Assembly: GCA_023229725.1 (NCBI GenBank)
Contig: JALNYR010000083.1
Location: forward strand, 1-10,503
Length of the DNA: 10,503 nucleotides
Direction of reading: 5' to 3'
DNA from: Dehalococcoidia bacterium
Lineage (GTDB): Bacteria > Chloroflexota > Dehalococcoidia > GIF9 > AB-539-J10
The translations under genes and the position numbers were made by a program. Numbering within the stretch: position 1 is the stretch's first letter; every line of letters begins with the position of its first letter. The notes below the pieces were generated by a model. That model was not told the origin of the DNA, did not search any database, and saw only the letters and a list, made by a program, of their open reading frames with translations. Positions 1 to 5,845 of this stretch are shown in pieces.

Positions 1-221
1 AGCATGAACTGCCAGTCTACGTTTGGAGGAGTCTTCTTGAAGTACTCTCTCTGCAGCACACGATTGCCCCGGAACAGCCGCTCAATCATACCCGCCGCCC
101 TTGCATACGTGGTGGATGTGCCGAGGTGGTTGTCCGACAGCAGGAACGTGAGCCAGCTCAGAACGCCGATGCCTGCTCCGCAGATATACGGAGACCATTG
201 TTCCATCCTCAACCAATCCAT
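1..221 (-). CDS. YeeE/YedE-family sulfur-compound transporter, N-terminal fragment
   Basis: Only the first 73 codons are in the window; the gene continues leftward past position 1 with no stop. Translation from the ATG at 219-221 gives a protein beginning MDWLRMEQWSPYICGAGIG, a hydrophobic segment at about residues 12-30, then SDNHLGTSTTYARAAGMIE. The W-S-P-Y-x-x-G-A-G-I-G-V-L-S-W and L-G-x-S-T-x-Y-A-R motifs are those I associate with YeeE/YedE inner-membrane proteins, a family that includes thiosulfate importers. A strong Shine-Dalgarno sequence (AGGAGG, 6 bases upstream) fixes the start. It lies 39 bp downstream of the MBL-rhodanese gene on the same strand, so the two are probably one operon in sulfur handling. 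The substrate cannot be told from this fragment; thiosulfate is the family-based guess. Confidence 0.75.
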   Translation of the reverse strand, partial: MDWLRMEQWSPYICGAGIGVLSWLTFLLSDNHLGTSTTYARAAGMIERLFRGNRVLQREYFKKTPPNVDWQFM

Positions 222-260
222 TCGGTTCCTCCTGCGCTGTGCCTGTGCCAGCCGGCGGTT

Positions 261-1640
261 CTATGACTCGACAAGGGAGTAGCCGGCTGTGGCAAAGCCG
301 CCCACGCCGCCTGCGGCGTTCTTCACGTCGGCAAAGCCCTTCTGCATGAGCAGGCTCGTGCCGAGGCTGGACCGGTTGCCGGTGGAGCAGACGACCACCG
401 TCTCCGCCGAGCGGTCAAGCTCGGTGTAGCGCGTCCGCAGGTCTGCCACCTGGATGCTGATTGACCTCGGAATGTGTCCGCTTCGGTACTCGGCCGGGGC
501 GCGCGTGTCCACGATTACCGCGCCGGGGCTGCTCAAGACGACTTCCTGCAACTCCTGGGCGGACAACTGCGGCACGTGGCTCATCGGCAGCCCTGCGACT
601 GCCCAGGCCGCCATGCCGCCTTCCAGGTATGCCATCGTTCTGTCCATGCCCACACGGCGCAGCCAGTCGACCGCCTCCGAGACCTGCGCTGCATCGGAGG
701 TGACCAGCAGGATATCCTTGTCCGGCGGTACCACCCAGCCTGCGAAGGTAGGGAAGTTGCCGGCGAGATCGAGGCTGAACGAACCGGCGACGTGCTGCCC
801 TCCGAACGCGGGGTACGGGCGCGCATCGATGACAACGGTGTCTGCATTCGCGGCGAGCCTCGCGAACTCACGGGGAGGCAGAGCGCGGGGCGTCGGCAGT
901 GAACTCACCAGCGCCGGCCCTCTGCCGTTGATAGCGCTGCAGCGGCCGAAGTGGTCAGGGGCCGCGGGCATGTCGCTCGTCAGGGACGCGACGAATGTCT
1001 CCAGGTCGTCTATCGCAAGGGCGATGTTGTACAACCGCTCGTACCCGACGGTACTCTGCCGCTTGGCCGCTATTGCCCGACCGCAGAGCGAGCCCGCGGC
1101 ATGGGCGGGGTAGACCTCGCAGAACTCCGGCAGCTTCAGCAGCTTGTCGTGCAGGCTGGCGTAGAGAGCCTCGGCCAGCTCGCGCGCCCGGCCCGGGAAC
1201 AGGTCCGGCCGGCCCACGTCCCCGACGAACAGGGTGTCGCCGCAGAAGACCGCCACGGGCCTGGCGCCTCTGGAAGTGTCGACGACCGCGTAGGACACGT
1301 GCTCCGGAGTGTGTCCCGGCGTCTCATGGACCTGCAGTACCATGTCCTCGAGCACAATCTCGTCACCTTCGGATACCGGCACATGGTCGAAGGAGCACTT
1401 GCCCATGCTGGGCGCGTAGATAGTCGCGCCGGTCTTCTGCGCCAGGTCAAGATGACCGGACACGAAGTCGGCGTGCAGGTGCGTCTCAAGGATGTGCGTG
1501 ATTCTTGTGCCGAGCGATTTCGCAGCGTCGATGTAGACCTGCACGTCTCTGCGCGGGTCGACAATGGCGCATGTCCGACTGCCGGCAAGGATGTAGGAGC
1601 TATGGGCTATCTTCGGCGTGAAGTACTGCAGCAGCACCAT
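261..1640 (-). CDS. MBL-fold persulfide dioxygenase / rhodanese / rhodanese fusion (CstB-like)
   Basis: This 459-residue protein has an ETHE1/CstB-like metallo-beta-lactamase domain (about 1-240) and two rhodanese domains (about 258-352 and 360-457). Metal-binding candidates are H54 and H56 in HLHADF, H110 in GHTPEH, D135 in FCGDTLF and H180 in PAHAAGS, consistent with the mono-iron ETHE1 branch that oxidises persulfides. The last histidine of the classical HxHxDH motif is a phenylalanine here. The first rhodanese has LLVTSD where the catalytic cysteine should be and is probably inactive; the second keeps C418 in VVVCSTGNRS. This order of active oxygenase, dead rhodanese and active rhodanese is that of CstB, which converts persulfide and sulfite to thiosulfate. 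The ATG at 1638-1640 has a GGGAGGG Shine-Dalgarno; the open frame extends 44 codons further upstream, but that part is arginine-rich and unlike the family. It is followed by a YeeE-like transporter gene. Family certain, exact reaction inferred. Confidence 0.9.
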   Translation of the reverse strand: MVLLQYFTPKIAHSSYILAGSRTCAIVDPRRDVQVYIDAAKSLGTRITHILETHLHADFVSGHLDLAQKTGATIYAPSMGKCSFDHVPVSEGDEIVLEDMVLQVHETPGHTPEHVSYAVVDTSRGARPVAVFCGDTLFVGDVGRPDLFPGRARELAEALYASLHDKLLKLPEFCEVYPAHAAGSLCGRAIAAKRQSTVGYERLYNIALAIDDLETFVASLTSDMPAAPDHFGRCSAINGRGPALVSSLPTPRALPPREFARLAANADTVVIDARPYPAFGGQHVAGSFSLDLAGNFPTFAGWVVPPDKDILLVTSDAAQVSEAVDWLRRVGMDRTMAYLEGGMAAWAVAGLPMSHVPQLSAQELQEVVLSSPGAVIVDTRAPAEYRSGHIPRSISIQVADLRTRYTELDRSAETVVVCSTGNRSSLGTSLLMQKGFADVKNAAGGVGGFATAGYSLVES

Positions 1641-1672
1641 GGAAGCCCTCCCTCGTGTAAGGCGTCCCGCCA

Positions 1673-1701
1673 ATGGTATGCAATCGCTGTGTGCAACACA
1701 A
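1673..1701 (-). promoter_or_regulatory. Weak candidate promoter with overlapping inverted repeat, MBL-rhodanese gene
   Basis: On the minus strand TTGTGT (1701-1696) and TACCAT (1678-1673) are separated by 17 bp, which would start transcription about 25 bases before the ATG. Both boxes match the consensus only partly. A short perfect inverted repeat, TGTGT-GCA-ACACA (1688-1700), overlaps the -35 box and spacer and could be an operator. The 251-bp gap (1641-1891) between the mscS stop and this gene contains no coding sequence I can support and no clear terminator with a U-tract. Confidence 0.25.
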
Positions 1702-1891
1702 ACCGGCCGCCGGCGACGGAAACCAGCGATGTGGACACGTGGTCTCCGGCGCCGGAATCGTGGCGAACGCATCGTCCTTGCGGCACTGCCGGGCGGGGTG
1801 GAAGTCGCTCGGGGCTGATGTGGATGTGGAGCGCGGGAGGGGATGGCGGCCGGGAGGGGACGCCCGGGTGGCTCGCCTCACCGGGTGGGGG

Positions 1892-3151
1892 TCAGCGGGC
1901 TTCGCGAGGCGGCTGAAGATTGGACGCGTCCGGTGTCAGGGGCAGACCGCACTGCGCACAGAACCTGCTGGCCGGTGGGTTCACGTGGCGGCACGACGGG
2001 CACGTCGCGCGTGCCGGAGCCCCGGGCGGGTCATAGAGGAGCCTGACGTGAGGGAATGGTATCTCTATGTGCTCCGCGTCGAAGGTCTTCTTGATGCGCA
2101 GCCGGAGTTCCCGCGCAACCTCCCACTGCATCATCGGCTTGGTGTCGCCGAGAACCTTGATCTCCACGCCGGATTCGGCGAACTTGTTCACGCCGAGGCT
2201 CTGTGGGGCGCTCCTCAGCTTCGGGCCCCAGAGAGGGTCTTTCGCCATGTCCTGGCCGACGCGGTTGATGACCTGGATGACTCGCTCAAGGTCCTCGCTG
2301 TAGGAGACAGGCACGTCGAGGTTCAGCCTTGAGTACTCTTTCGTGTAGTTACTCGCCGTCGTGATCTCCCCATTCGGTATGCTGTGCACGATGCCGTCGA
2401 GGTCGCGAAGCACGGTTCTCTTCAGCGTGACGTCCTCCACCAGTCCTGAGATTCCGGCAACCTTGACCACGTCACCCTTGTTGTACTGGTCCTCCATCAG
2501 GATGAACAGACCGCCCAGCATGTCTTTGATGAGGCTTTGTGCGCCGAGGCCGACGGCGATGCCCACGACGCCGGCTGTGGCAAGCAGAGGAGTGACGTCG
2601 ACGCCGACTGCCTGGAGTACCATGAACGCGGCTACAGTCAGGACGATAATGGCCGCTATCGTGATGAGTGCACTGCTAAGAGTCTGCGCTCGCCTGGCCA
2701 GGTCCTCCCTTGCCTTGCGGCCTTTGCCGCGCGAGGACATCGAGCTCTCGACGAGCCCCGGGATGACGGACTTCAAGAGGCGGTAGAGGAGGTAGCCGAT
2801 GGTCATGATGAGCACGACGAGGATCCCGTGCTCCATGAACCACAGCTTGATTAACTCAGGCGTGATGAGGGCCTGCTGGCCTTCCCGCGACAGCGTCAGG
2901 GCAACTGCGGCCGTCGCTATCGCGGTGAGGACAATGCCAAGCAGGAGCGCGATGACGCCATCGGCGAACCGGCACAGCTCGCGCGCGCGCTGATTCGGAC
3001 TGACCCCCTCGAGTCGCGCGTGAAGTCGAGGCCTGCCGAAGACCAGCACGGCGAGGGCCAGCGCGGAGAACATGAGAATCCAGATACTGTACGCACTGAT
3101 CCAGTGCCACAGTGACGCGACGCTCGTTCCCGCCGAGGCTACGAACACCAT
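1892..3151 (-). CDS. MscS-family mechanosensitive ion channel with C-terminal zinc ribbon
   Basis: This 419-residue membrane protein is a small-conductance mechanosensitive channel that would open under membrane tension to release solutes on hypo-osmotic shock. Hydrophobic segments lie at about 18-38, 64-87, 106-127 and 160-182. They are followed by the glycine/alanine-rich pore helix at 188-207 (ATAGVVGIAVGLGAQSLI) and the beta-domain motif at 208-262 (DMLGGLFILMEDQYNKGD, then VHSIPNGEI), the MscS signature. A C-terminal cytoplasmic domain ends near 372. An unusual addition follows: C384-x2-C387 and C398-x2-C401, a compact zinc ribbon of the kind found in regulatory or assembly modules. There is no Shine-Dalgarno before the ATG at 3151, and the promoter position implies a leaderless mRNA. 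A monocistronic unit is likely. Family assignment is firm; the role of the zinc ribbon is unknown. Confidence 0.93.
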   Translation of the reverse strand: MVFVASAGTSVASLWHWISAYSIWILMFSALALAVLVFGRPRLHARLEGVSPNQRARELCRFADGVIALLLGIVLTAIATAAVALTLSREGQQALITPELIKLWFMEHGILVVLIMTIGYLLYRLLKSVIPGLVESSMSSRGKGRKAREDLARRAQTLSSALITIAAIIVLTVAAFMVLQAVGVDVTPLLATAGVVGIAVGLGAQSLIKDMLGGLFILMEDQYNKGDVVKVAGISGLVEDVTLKRTVLRDLDGIVHSIPNGEITTASNYTKEYSRLNLDVPVSYSEDLERVIQVINRVGQDMAKDPLWGPKLRSAPQSLGVNKFAESGVEIKVLGDTKPMMQWEVARELRLRIKKTFDAEHIEIPFPHVRLLYDPPGAPARATCPSCRHVNPPASRFCAQCGLPLTPDASNLQPPREAR

Positions 3152-3157
3152 TCTGCA

Positions 3158-3186
3158 AGTCTAGGGTGGCTCCTGAGCTTCGTCAA
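3158..3186 (-). promoter_or_regulatory. Promoter of mscS-like gene; implies leaderless transcript
   Basis: Minus-strand TTGACG (3186-3181), a 17-bp spacer and TAGACT (3163-3158) form a good sigma70-type promoter. Six bases, TGCAGA, separate the -10 box from the ATG, so the expected +1 is the A of the start codon at 3151. No Shine-Dalgarno could fit. The rest of the tRNA-mscS gap (3187-3331) holds no gene or clear terminator. Confidence 0.65.
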
Positions 3187-3331
3187 GCCCGCGCAAGCGA
3201 AACTCCGTGTTCAGCGCTCGTATGCTTTTGTCGTCTCGGGGCGCGCCAATGGGTGGCACGCATGCCGGTGCTCGTGTTGGGAATCAATGCGGAGTTCTGT
3301 TGAGCAACGAGACTGGCAGAGGATGGTCGAC

Positions 3332-3408
3332 TGGCGACCCCGGGGGGATTCGAACCCCCGCTCTCCACCGTGACAGGGTGGCATGTTAGACCGCTACACC
3401 ACGGGGCC
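3332..3408 (-). tRNA. tRNA-Asp (anticodon GTC), CCA encoded
   Basis: The minus strand folds as a complete cloverleaf. The acceptor stem GGCCCCG pairs with CGGGGTC (one G-U pair), the discriminator base is G73, and CCA is encoded at 3334-3332. The anticodon stem CCACC/GGTGG encloses the loop CTGTCAC, anticodon GTC for aspartate. The T-arm has GGTTCGAATCC. The length is 74 nt plus CCA. It is transcribed from its own promoter just upstream. No obvious U-tract terminator follows it before the mscS promoter. Confidence 0.97.
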
Positions 3409-3428
3409 GGAACGGAAGAAGCGGAGCG

Positions 3429-3458
3429 AGTGTAGCAGGAAGCCTTTCCACGTGTCAA
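3429..3458 (-). promoter_or_regulatory. Promoter of tRNA-Asp
   Basis: Minus-strand TTGACA (3458-3453), an 18-bp spacer and TACACT (3434-3429) preceded by TGC (extended -10) give a strong sigma70-type promoter. The predicted start is near 3422, about 14 bases before the mature tRNA 5' end. Confidence 0.7.
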
Positions 3459-3505
3459 ACGTCGCCATGCCCGCGCCGTGCCCGGTCGGCCTCGTGCTAT
3501 GCTAT

Positions 3506-3534
3506 TTGACACCCCTCCCCCGCGCCAGCACAAT
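3506..3534 (+). promoter_or_regulatory. Promoter of FAIM-like gene and surE
   Basis: TTGACA (3506-3511), a 17-bp spacer and CACAAT (3529-3534) place the start near 3541, about 20 bases before the GTG at 3562. That leaves just enough leader for the AAGGAG ribosome-binding site at 3546-3551. This position argues against the longer open frame that begins at 3478. Confidence 0.55.
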
Positions 3535-3561
3535 ATGCTGTCGGAAAGGAGCACGCGCAAC

Positions 3562-3837
3562 GTGGCCAAACCCACAACGTGGACTGTCGAGGTAGACGGC
3601 AAGACTCATAAGGTTGAGGTGCGGCGAAAGCCGTGGCTCGCTATCGGTCAGGTGAAGGTCGATGACAAGGTCGTGACCATGTTCGCCGCGAAAGCGATGG
3701 CCATCACCATCTTCAACTACCGCCAGCATCCCTTCGATATCGATGGCACGTGGTTCTCGGTCGTCATCAAGCCCAACTTCTTCGGGTACAACTTCGACCT
3801 GACCCGGGATGGCGTGACCCTGGCTCCCGATGCCTGA
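3562..3837 (+). CDS. Small beta-rich protein, FAIM-like, 91 residues
   Basis: The frame is open from 3478, but the GTG at 3562 is chosen because AAGGAG lies 10 bases upstream, the promoter overlaps the earlier part, and the conserved-looking sequence begins just after it. The 91-residue product has no signal peptide or membrane segment, so it is probably cytosolic. It alternates short beta-strands and turns: WTVEVDGKTHKVEV (7-20), GQVKVDDKVV (29-38), FDIDGTWFSVVIK (58-70), FGYNFDLTRDGVTL (74-87). The pattern W-x-V-x-x-D-G-x-H-K-V-E, V-x-V-D-x-K, then F-x-I-x-G and Y-x-F-x-L-x-x-D-G resembles by eye the N-terminal beta-sandwich of animal FAIM (Fas apoptosis inhibitory molecule). That is a remote likeness, not proof, and no biochemical function should be assumed. 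It is 35 bp upstream of surE and probably co-transcribed. Confidence 0.7.
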   Translation: MAKPTTWTVEVDGKTHKVEVRRKPWLAIGQVKVDDKVVTMFAAKAMAITIFNYRQHPFDIDGTWFSVVIKPNFFGYNFDLTRDGVTLAPDA

Positions 3838-3872
3838 CCGCGTGGGCTACTTCCTCTCTCCCCGGTGACGGC

Positions 3873-4658
3873 ATGAAGATTCTGTTGACCAATGACGATG
3901 GCATAGGCGCCCCCGGTCTCTGGGTGCTTGCCGCAGAGCTGGCTAGAGTCGGCGACCTTGTGGTCGCTGCCCCTGGCGAGGAGCGGAGCGGCGCGGGGAC
4001 GGCTATCAGCCTGCGGAAGCCCATCTGGGTGCAGCAGGTGGCCTCGCAGGTTGAGGGTGCGCAGGCGTTCTCCGTGTCGGGCACGCCGGCGGACAGCGCT
4101 ATCCTTGCCATCAGCAGCCTCTTCCCCGGGGAGTTCGACCTCGTTGTGTCCGGCATCAACCGCGGCTCCAACCTCGGGCACGACGTGTACGTGTCCGGCA
4201 CGGTAGGCGCGGCGATGCAGGGCTTCCTCCACAACATTCCCTCGATCGCGGTCTCGATGTACGCGTATGTCGATATCGATTTCGGTAATGCGGCCAGAGT
4301 GGCTGCGCTCCTGGCGCGGCGCGTCGGCACCGGAGAGCTCTCCGCTCCGATGCTGCTCAACATCAACGTGCCGAACCTCCCTGCGTGCGACATCGTTGGT
4401 ATCGACGTCACGCGCATCAGCCGCAAGAACTACTGCGACCGGATTGAGAAGGACTACGACTCGAGCGGCGAGTACTTCACCATCACGAGGAACGATGAAC
4501 TCGATGACGCCGTCCCCGGCACGGACCTGTGGGCTGTCGAGAACGGCCGCATCTCGGTGACCCCCCTGCCTGACCGCGCCGTCAGCTCTGAGTTCATCTC
4601 GACGCTGGAGAGCATCGTCCCCGCAATCCACGCCGAGATGTGCGGGTTGTCCTCATAG
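3873..4658 (+). CDS. surE: 5'/3'-nucleotidase SurE
   Basis: SurE is a metal-dependent phosphatase that removes the phosphate from nucleoside 5'- and 3'-monophosphates; in many bacteria it is linked to stationary-phase survival. The 261-residue length is typical. The start MKILLTNDDG gives metal ligands D8 and D9. S39 lies in EERSGAGTAIS and N96 in SGINRGSNLG, the other two ligands. The substrate-side stretch HDVYVSGTVGAAMQG (103-117) and the C-terminal GTDLWAVENGRISVTPL (216-232) are family hallmarks. The ATG at 3873 begins the conserved sequence directly; the frame is open 41 codons further upstream, but that part overlaps the preceding gene and is unlike the family. It lies 35 bp after the FAIM-like gene, probably in one operon. 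No strong terminator follows; the next promoter begins 22 bp after the stop. Confidence 0.97.
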   Translation: MKILLTNDDGIGAPGLWVLAAELARVGDLVVAAPGEERSGAGTAISLRKPIWVQQVASQVEGAQAFSVSGTPADSAILAISSLFPGEFDLVVSGINRGSNLGHDVYVSGTVGAAMQGFLHNIPSIAVSMYAYVDIDFGNAARVAALLARRVGTGELSAPMLLNINVPNLPACDIVGIDVTRISRKNYCDRIEKDYDSSGEYFTITRNDELDDAVPGTDLWAVENGRISVTPLPDRAVSSEFISTLESIVPAIHAEMCGLSS

Positions 4659-4680
4659 CGACCACCGGCCTCACGTGTCT

Positions 4681-4710
4681 TTGACCTCGTGCGACGTCGG
4701 GTGGTATCAT
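4681..4710 (+). promoter_or_regulatory. Promoter of the S58 peptidase-panD-panC operon
   Basis: TTGACC (4681-4686), an 18-bp spacer and TATCAT (4705-4710) form a good sigma70-type promoter. The start would be near 4717, leaving an unusually long leader of about 140 nt before the first gene. Confidence 0.65.
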
Positions 4711-4786
4711 CAGTACTGGCAGCTGACCTCACGGGCGGCGAGCCGGGCAGAGTATCCTGGAGCAGACCCCGCTTGGATCGAGTGTC

Positions 4787-4830
4787 GACCGAGACGGTGA
4801 ATATGGGACCAGTTGAGGGCCCTCTCGGTC
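4787..4830 (+). promoter_or_regulatory. Candidate anti-terminator helix in the pan operon leader
   Basis: GACCGAGA (4787-4794) is perfectly complementary to TCTCGGTC (4823-4830), an 8-bp helix. Its right arm occupies the left arm of the terminator-like hairpin at 4819-4847, so the two cannot form together. This is the architecture of an attenuator or riboswitch expression platform. Pantothenate operons are known to carry the 'pan' RNA motif, reported in Chloroflexota among others; whether this leader belongs to it cannot be decided by eye. Confidence 0.4.
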
Positions 4831-4859
4831 TTGTGTACCGCGAGGGCTTTTTGTTGTGA
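4803..4859 (+). CDS. Possible 18-codon leader peptide of the pan operon
   Basis: ATG at 4803 opens a frame of 18 codons, MGPVEGPLGLVYREGFLL, ending with TGA at 4857-4859. This stop overlaps the GTG start of the S58 peptidase (4856-4858) in a GTGA arrangement typical of translational coupling. The frame runs straight through the hairpin at 4819-4847, so translating ribosomes would open it. Evidence against: the ribosome-binding site is poor (GGTGA only 2 bases from the ATG), the same frame is also open upstream with alternative GTG and TTG starts, and 18 codons without a stop can arise by chance. No run of regulatory codons is seen. Confidence 0.25.
   Translation: MGPVEGPLGLVYREGFLL
4819..4852 (+). 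terminator. Terminator-like hairpin overlapping the SD of the S58 peptidase gene (attenuator)
   Basis: GCCCTC (4819-4824) and CGGT (4826-4829) pair with ACCG (4837-4840) and GAGGGC (4842-4847) around a 7-nt loop, with one internal mismatch. TTTTT follows at 4848-4852. This has the form of an intrinsic terminator, yet it sits between the promoter and the first gene. Its right arm also contains GAGGG (4842-4846), 9 bases before the GTG at 4856 and the only visible Shine-Dalgarno. The hairpin could therefore stop transcription, block ribosome binding, or both. Confidence 0.55.
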
Positions 4860-5845
4860 CGATGGCTGGTTCACTGACTGACATCGCCGGAATACGGGTT
4901 GGACACTACACCGACCCGGTCGCGGCTACCGGCTGCACGGTCGTTCTCTGCGAGAGCGGTGCGGTTCCCGGTGTCCACGTGTCGGGCGCCTCTCCGGGCG
5001 GCAGGGAGATCGAAAGCCTCAGACCGGGCTACTCCATCAGCCTTGTGCATGCAGTCCTGCTCAGCGGCGGCAGCGCCTATGGCCTGGATGCGGCCGGCGG
5101 AGTAATGAAGTACCTGGAGGAGCGCGGAGCGGGGTTCGACACCGTCGCGGGCATCGTGCCCATCGTTCCCACCGCAATCATCTTCGATCTCTCCATTGGC
5201 GACGCCAGGGTACGCCCGACGCCCGAGAATGCCTATGCCGCGTGCCGCAGCGCTCAGGATGCAGGGGTGGCGGAGGGGAGCGTCGGCGCGGGCACGGGGG
5301 CCACGGTGGGCAAGTGCCTGGGCATCGAGCACGCGACGAAGGGCGGCGTCGCGATGGCGAGCGTGGACCTCGGCGGCGGAGCGCTGATTGCGGCGCTCAT
5401 CGTCGTGAATGCGTGGGGCGACGTTGTCTCCCCGACCTCAGGGCAGGTCATCGCGGGGCCGAGAGAATCCACGACCGGCGCCTTCCTGCGTACGGCGACA
5501 CTGCTCAAGGAGCGCAGAACGCGCAGGCCGTTCCCAACGTCGAACACCGTCATCGGTGTCGTCGCAACGAACGTGAGACTGCGCAAAGAGCAGACTCACC
5601 GCCTCGCCCAGATGGCGCAGGTGGGGCTTGCCCGCACTGTCGACCCGTGTGGGTCCATGTACGACGGAGACACGCTGTTCGTCCTGTCGCTGGGTGACAG
5701 ACGATGCGATATGAATGCTCTGGGGGTTGGCGCTGTGGAAGCAGTCGCCACGGCGGTGCAGCGGGCGGTGCTGCAGGCCGTGTCGCTGGCGGGAGTGCCG
5801 GCCTTGAGAGACTTGAAGGAGACTGGTTCATGCGCACAATGTTGA
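4856..5845 (+). CDS. P1/DmpA-family aminopeptidase (peptidase S58), self-processing
   Basis: This 329-residue Ntn-hydrolase-like enzyme belongs to family S58, which includes DmpA (L-aminopeptidase/D-esterase) and the beta-aminopeptidases. Such enzymes cleave themselves and use the new N-terminal Ser or Thr as nucleophile. Visible motifs are LTDIAGIRVGHYTD (7-20), GCTVVLC (26-32), LLSGGSAYGLDAAGGVM (68-84), VPIVPTAIIFDL (101-112), GSVGAGTGATVGK (141-153), and the cleavage-site block TSNTVIGVVATN (228-239), where N230-T231 is the likely scissile bond and T231 the nucleophile. DGDTLFVLSLG (270-280) is also typical. GTG 4856 is preferred because GAGGG lies 9 bases upstream; ATG 4862 is the alternative and would remove two residues. 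No signal peptide is seen, so it is probably cytosolic. The 3' end overlaps panD by 16 bp, indicating coupling. Given this neighbourhood, beta-alanine-releasing activity is a reasonable inference, not shown. Confidence 0.92.
   Translation: MTMAGSLTDIAGIRVGHYTDPVAATGCTVVLCESGAVPGVHVSGASPGGREIESLRPGYSISLVHAVLLSGGSAYGLDAAGGVMKYLEERGAGFDTVAGIVPIVPTAIIFDLSIGDARVRPTPENAYAACRSAQDAGVAEGSVGAGTGATVGKCLGIEHATKGGVAMASVDLGGGALIAALIVVNAWGDVVSPTSGQVIAGPRESTTGAFLRTATLLKERRTRRPFPTSNTVIGVVATNVRLRKEQTHRLAQMAQVGLARTVDPCGSMYDGDTLFVLSLGDRRCDMNALGVGAVEAVATAVQRAVLQAVSLAGVPALRDLKETGSCAQC

Noticed and set aside
4..282. Plus-strand 92-codon frame at the left edge
   Set aside because: The minus strand of the same DNA encodes a recognisable YeeE/YedE N-terminus with a strong Shine-Dalgarno sequence.
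454..1916. Long plus-strand open frames opposite the MBL-rhodanese gene (e.g. 454-1113, 951-1916)
   Set aside because: They are antisense frames of a GC-rich gene, without domains or ribosome-binding sites; the minus-strand protein has clear catalytic motifs.
3717..4631. 304-codon minus-strand frame opposite surE
   Set aside because: It is an antisense shadow of surE, whose metal-binding motifs are all intact on the plus strand.
4661..4705. ACCACC/GGTGGT inverted repeat after surE as a terminator
   Set aside because: The loop exceeds 30 bases, there is no U-tract, and the right arm overlaps the pan operon promoter.
4801..4852. T-box riboswitch in the pan operon leader (GTGTACCGCG resembles the T-box core)
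   Set aside because: The core lacks one G of the T-box consensus, it forms the right arm of the terminator-like hairpin instead of an antiterminator bulge, and no separate terminator follows it.
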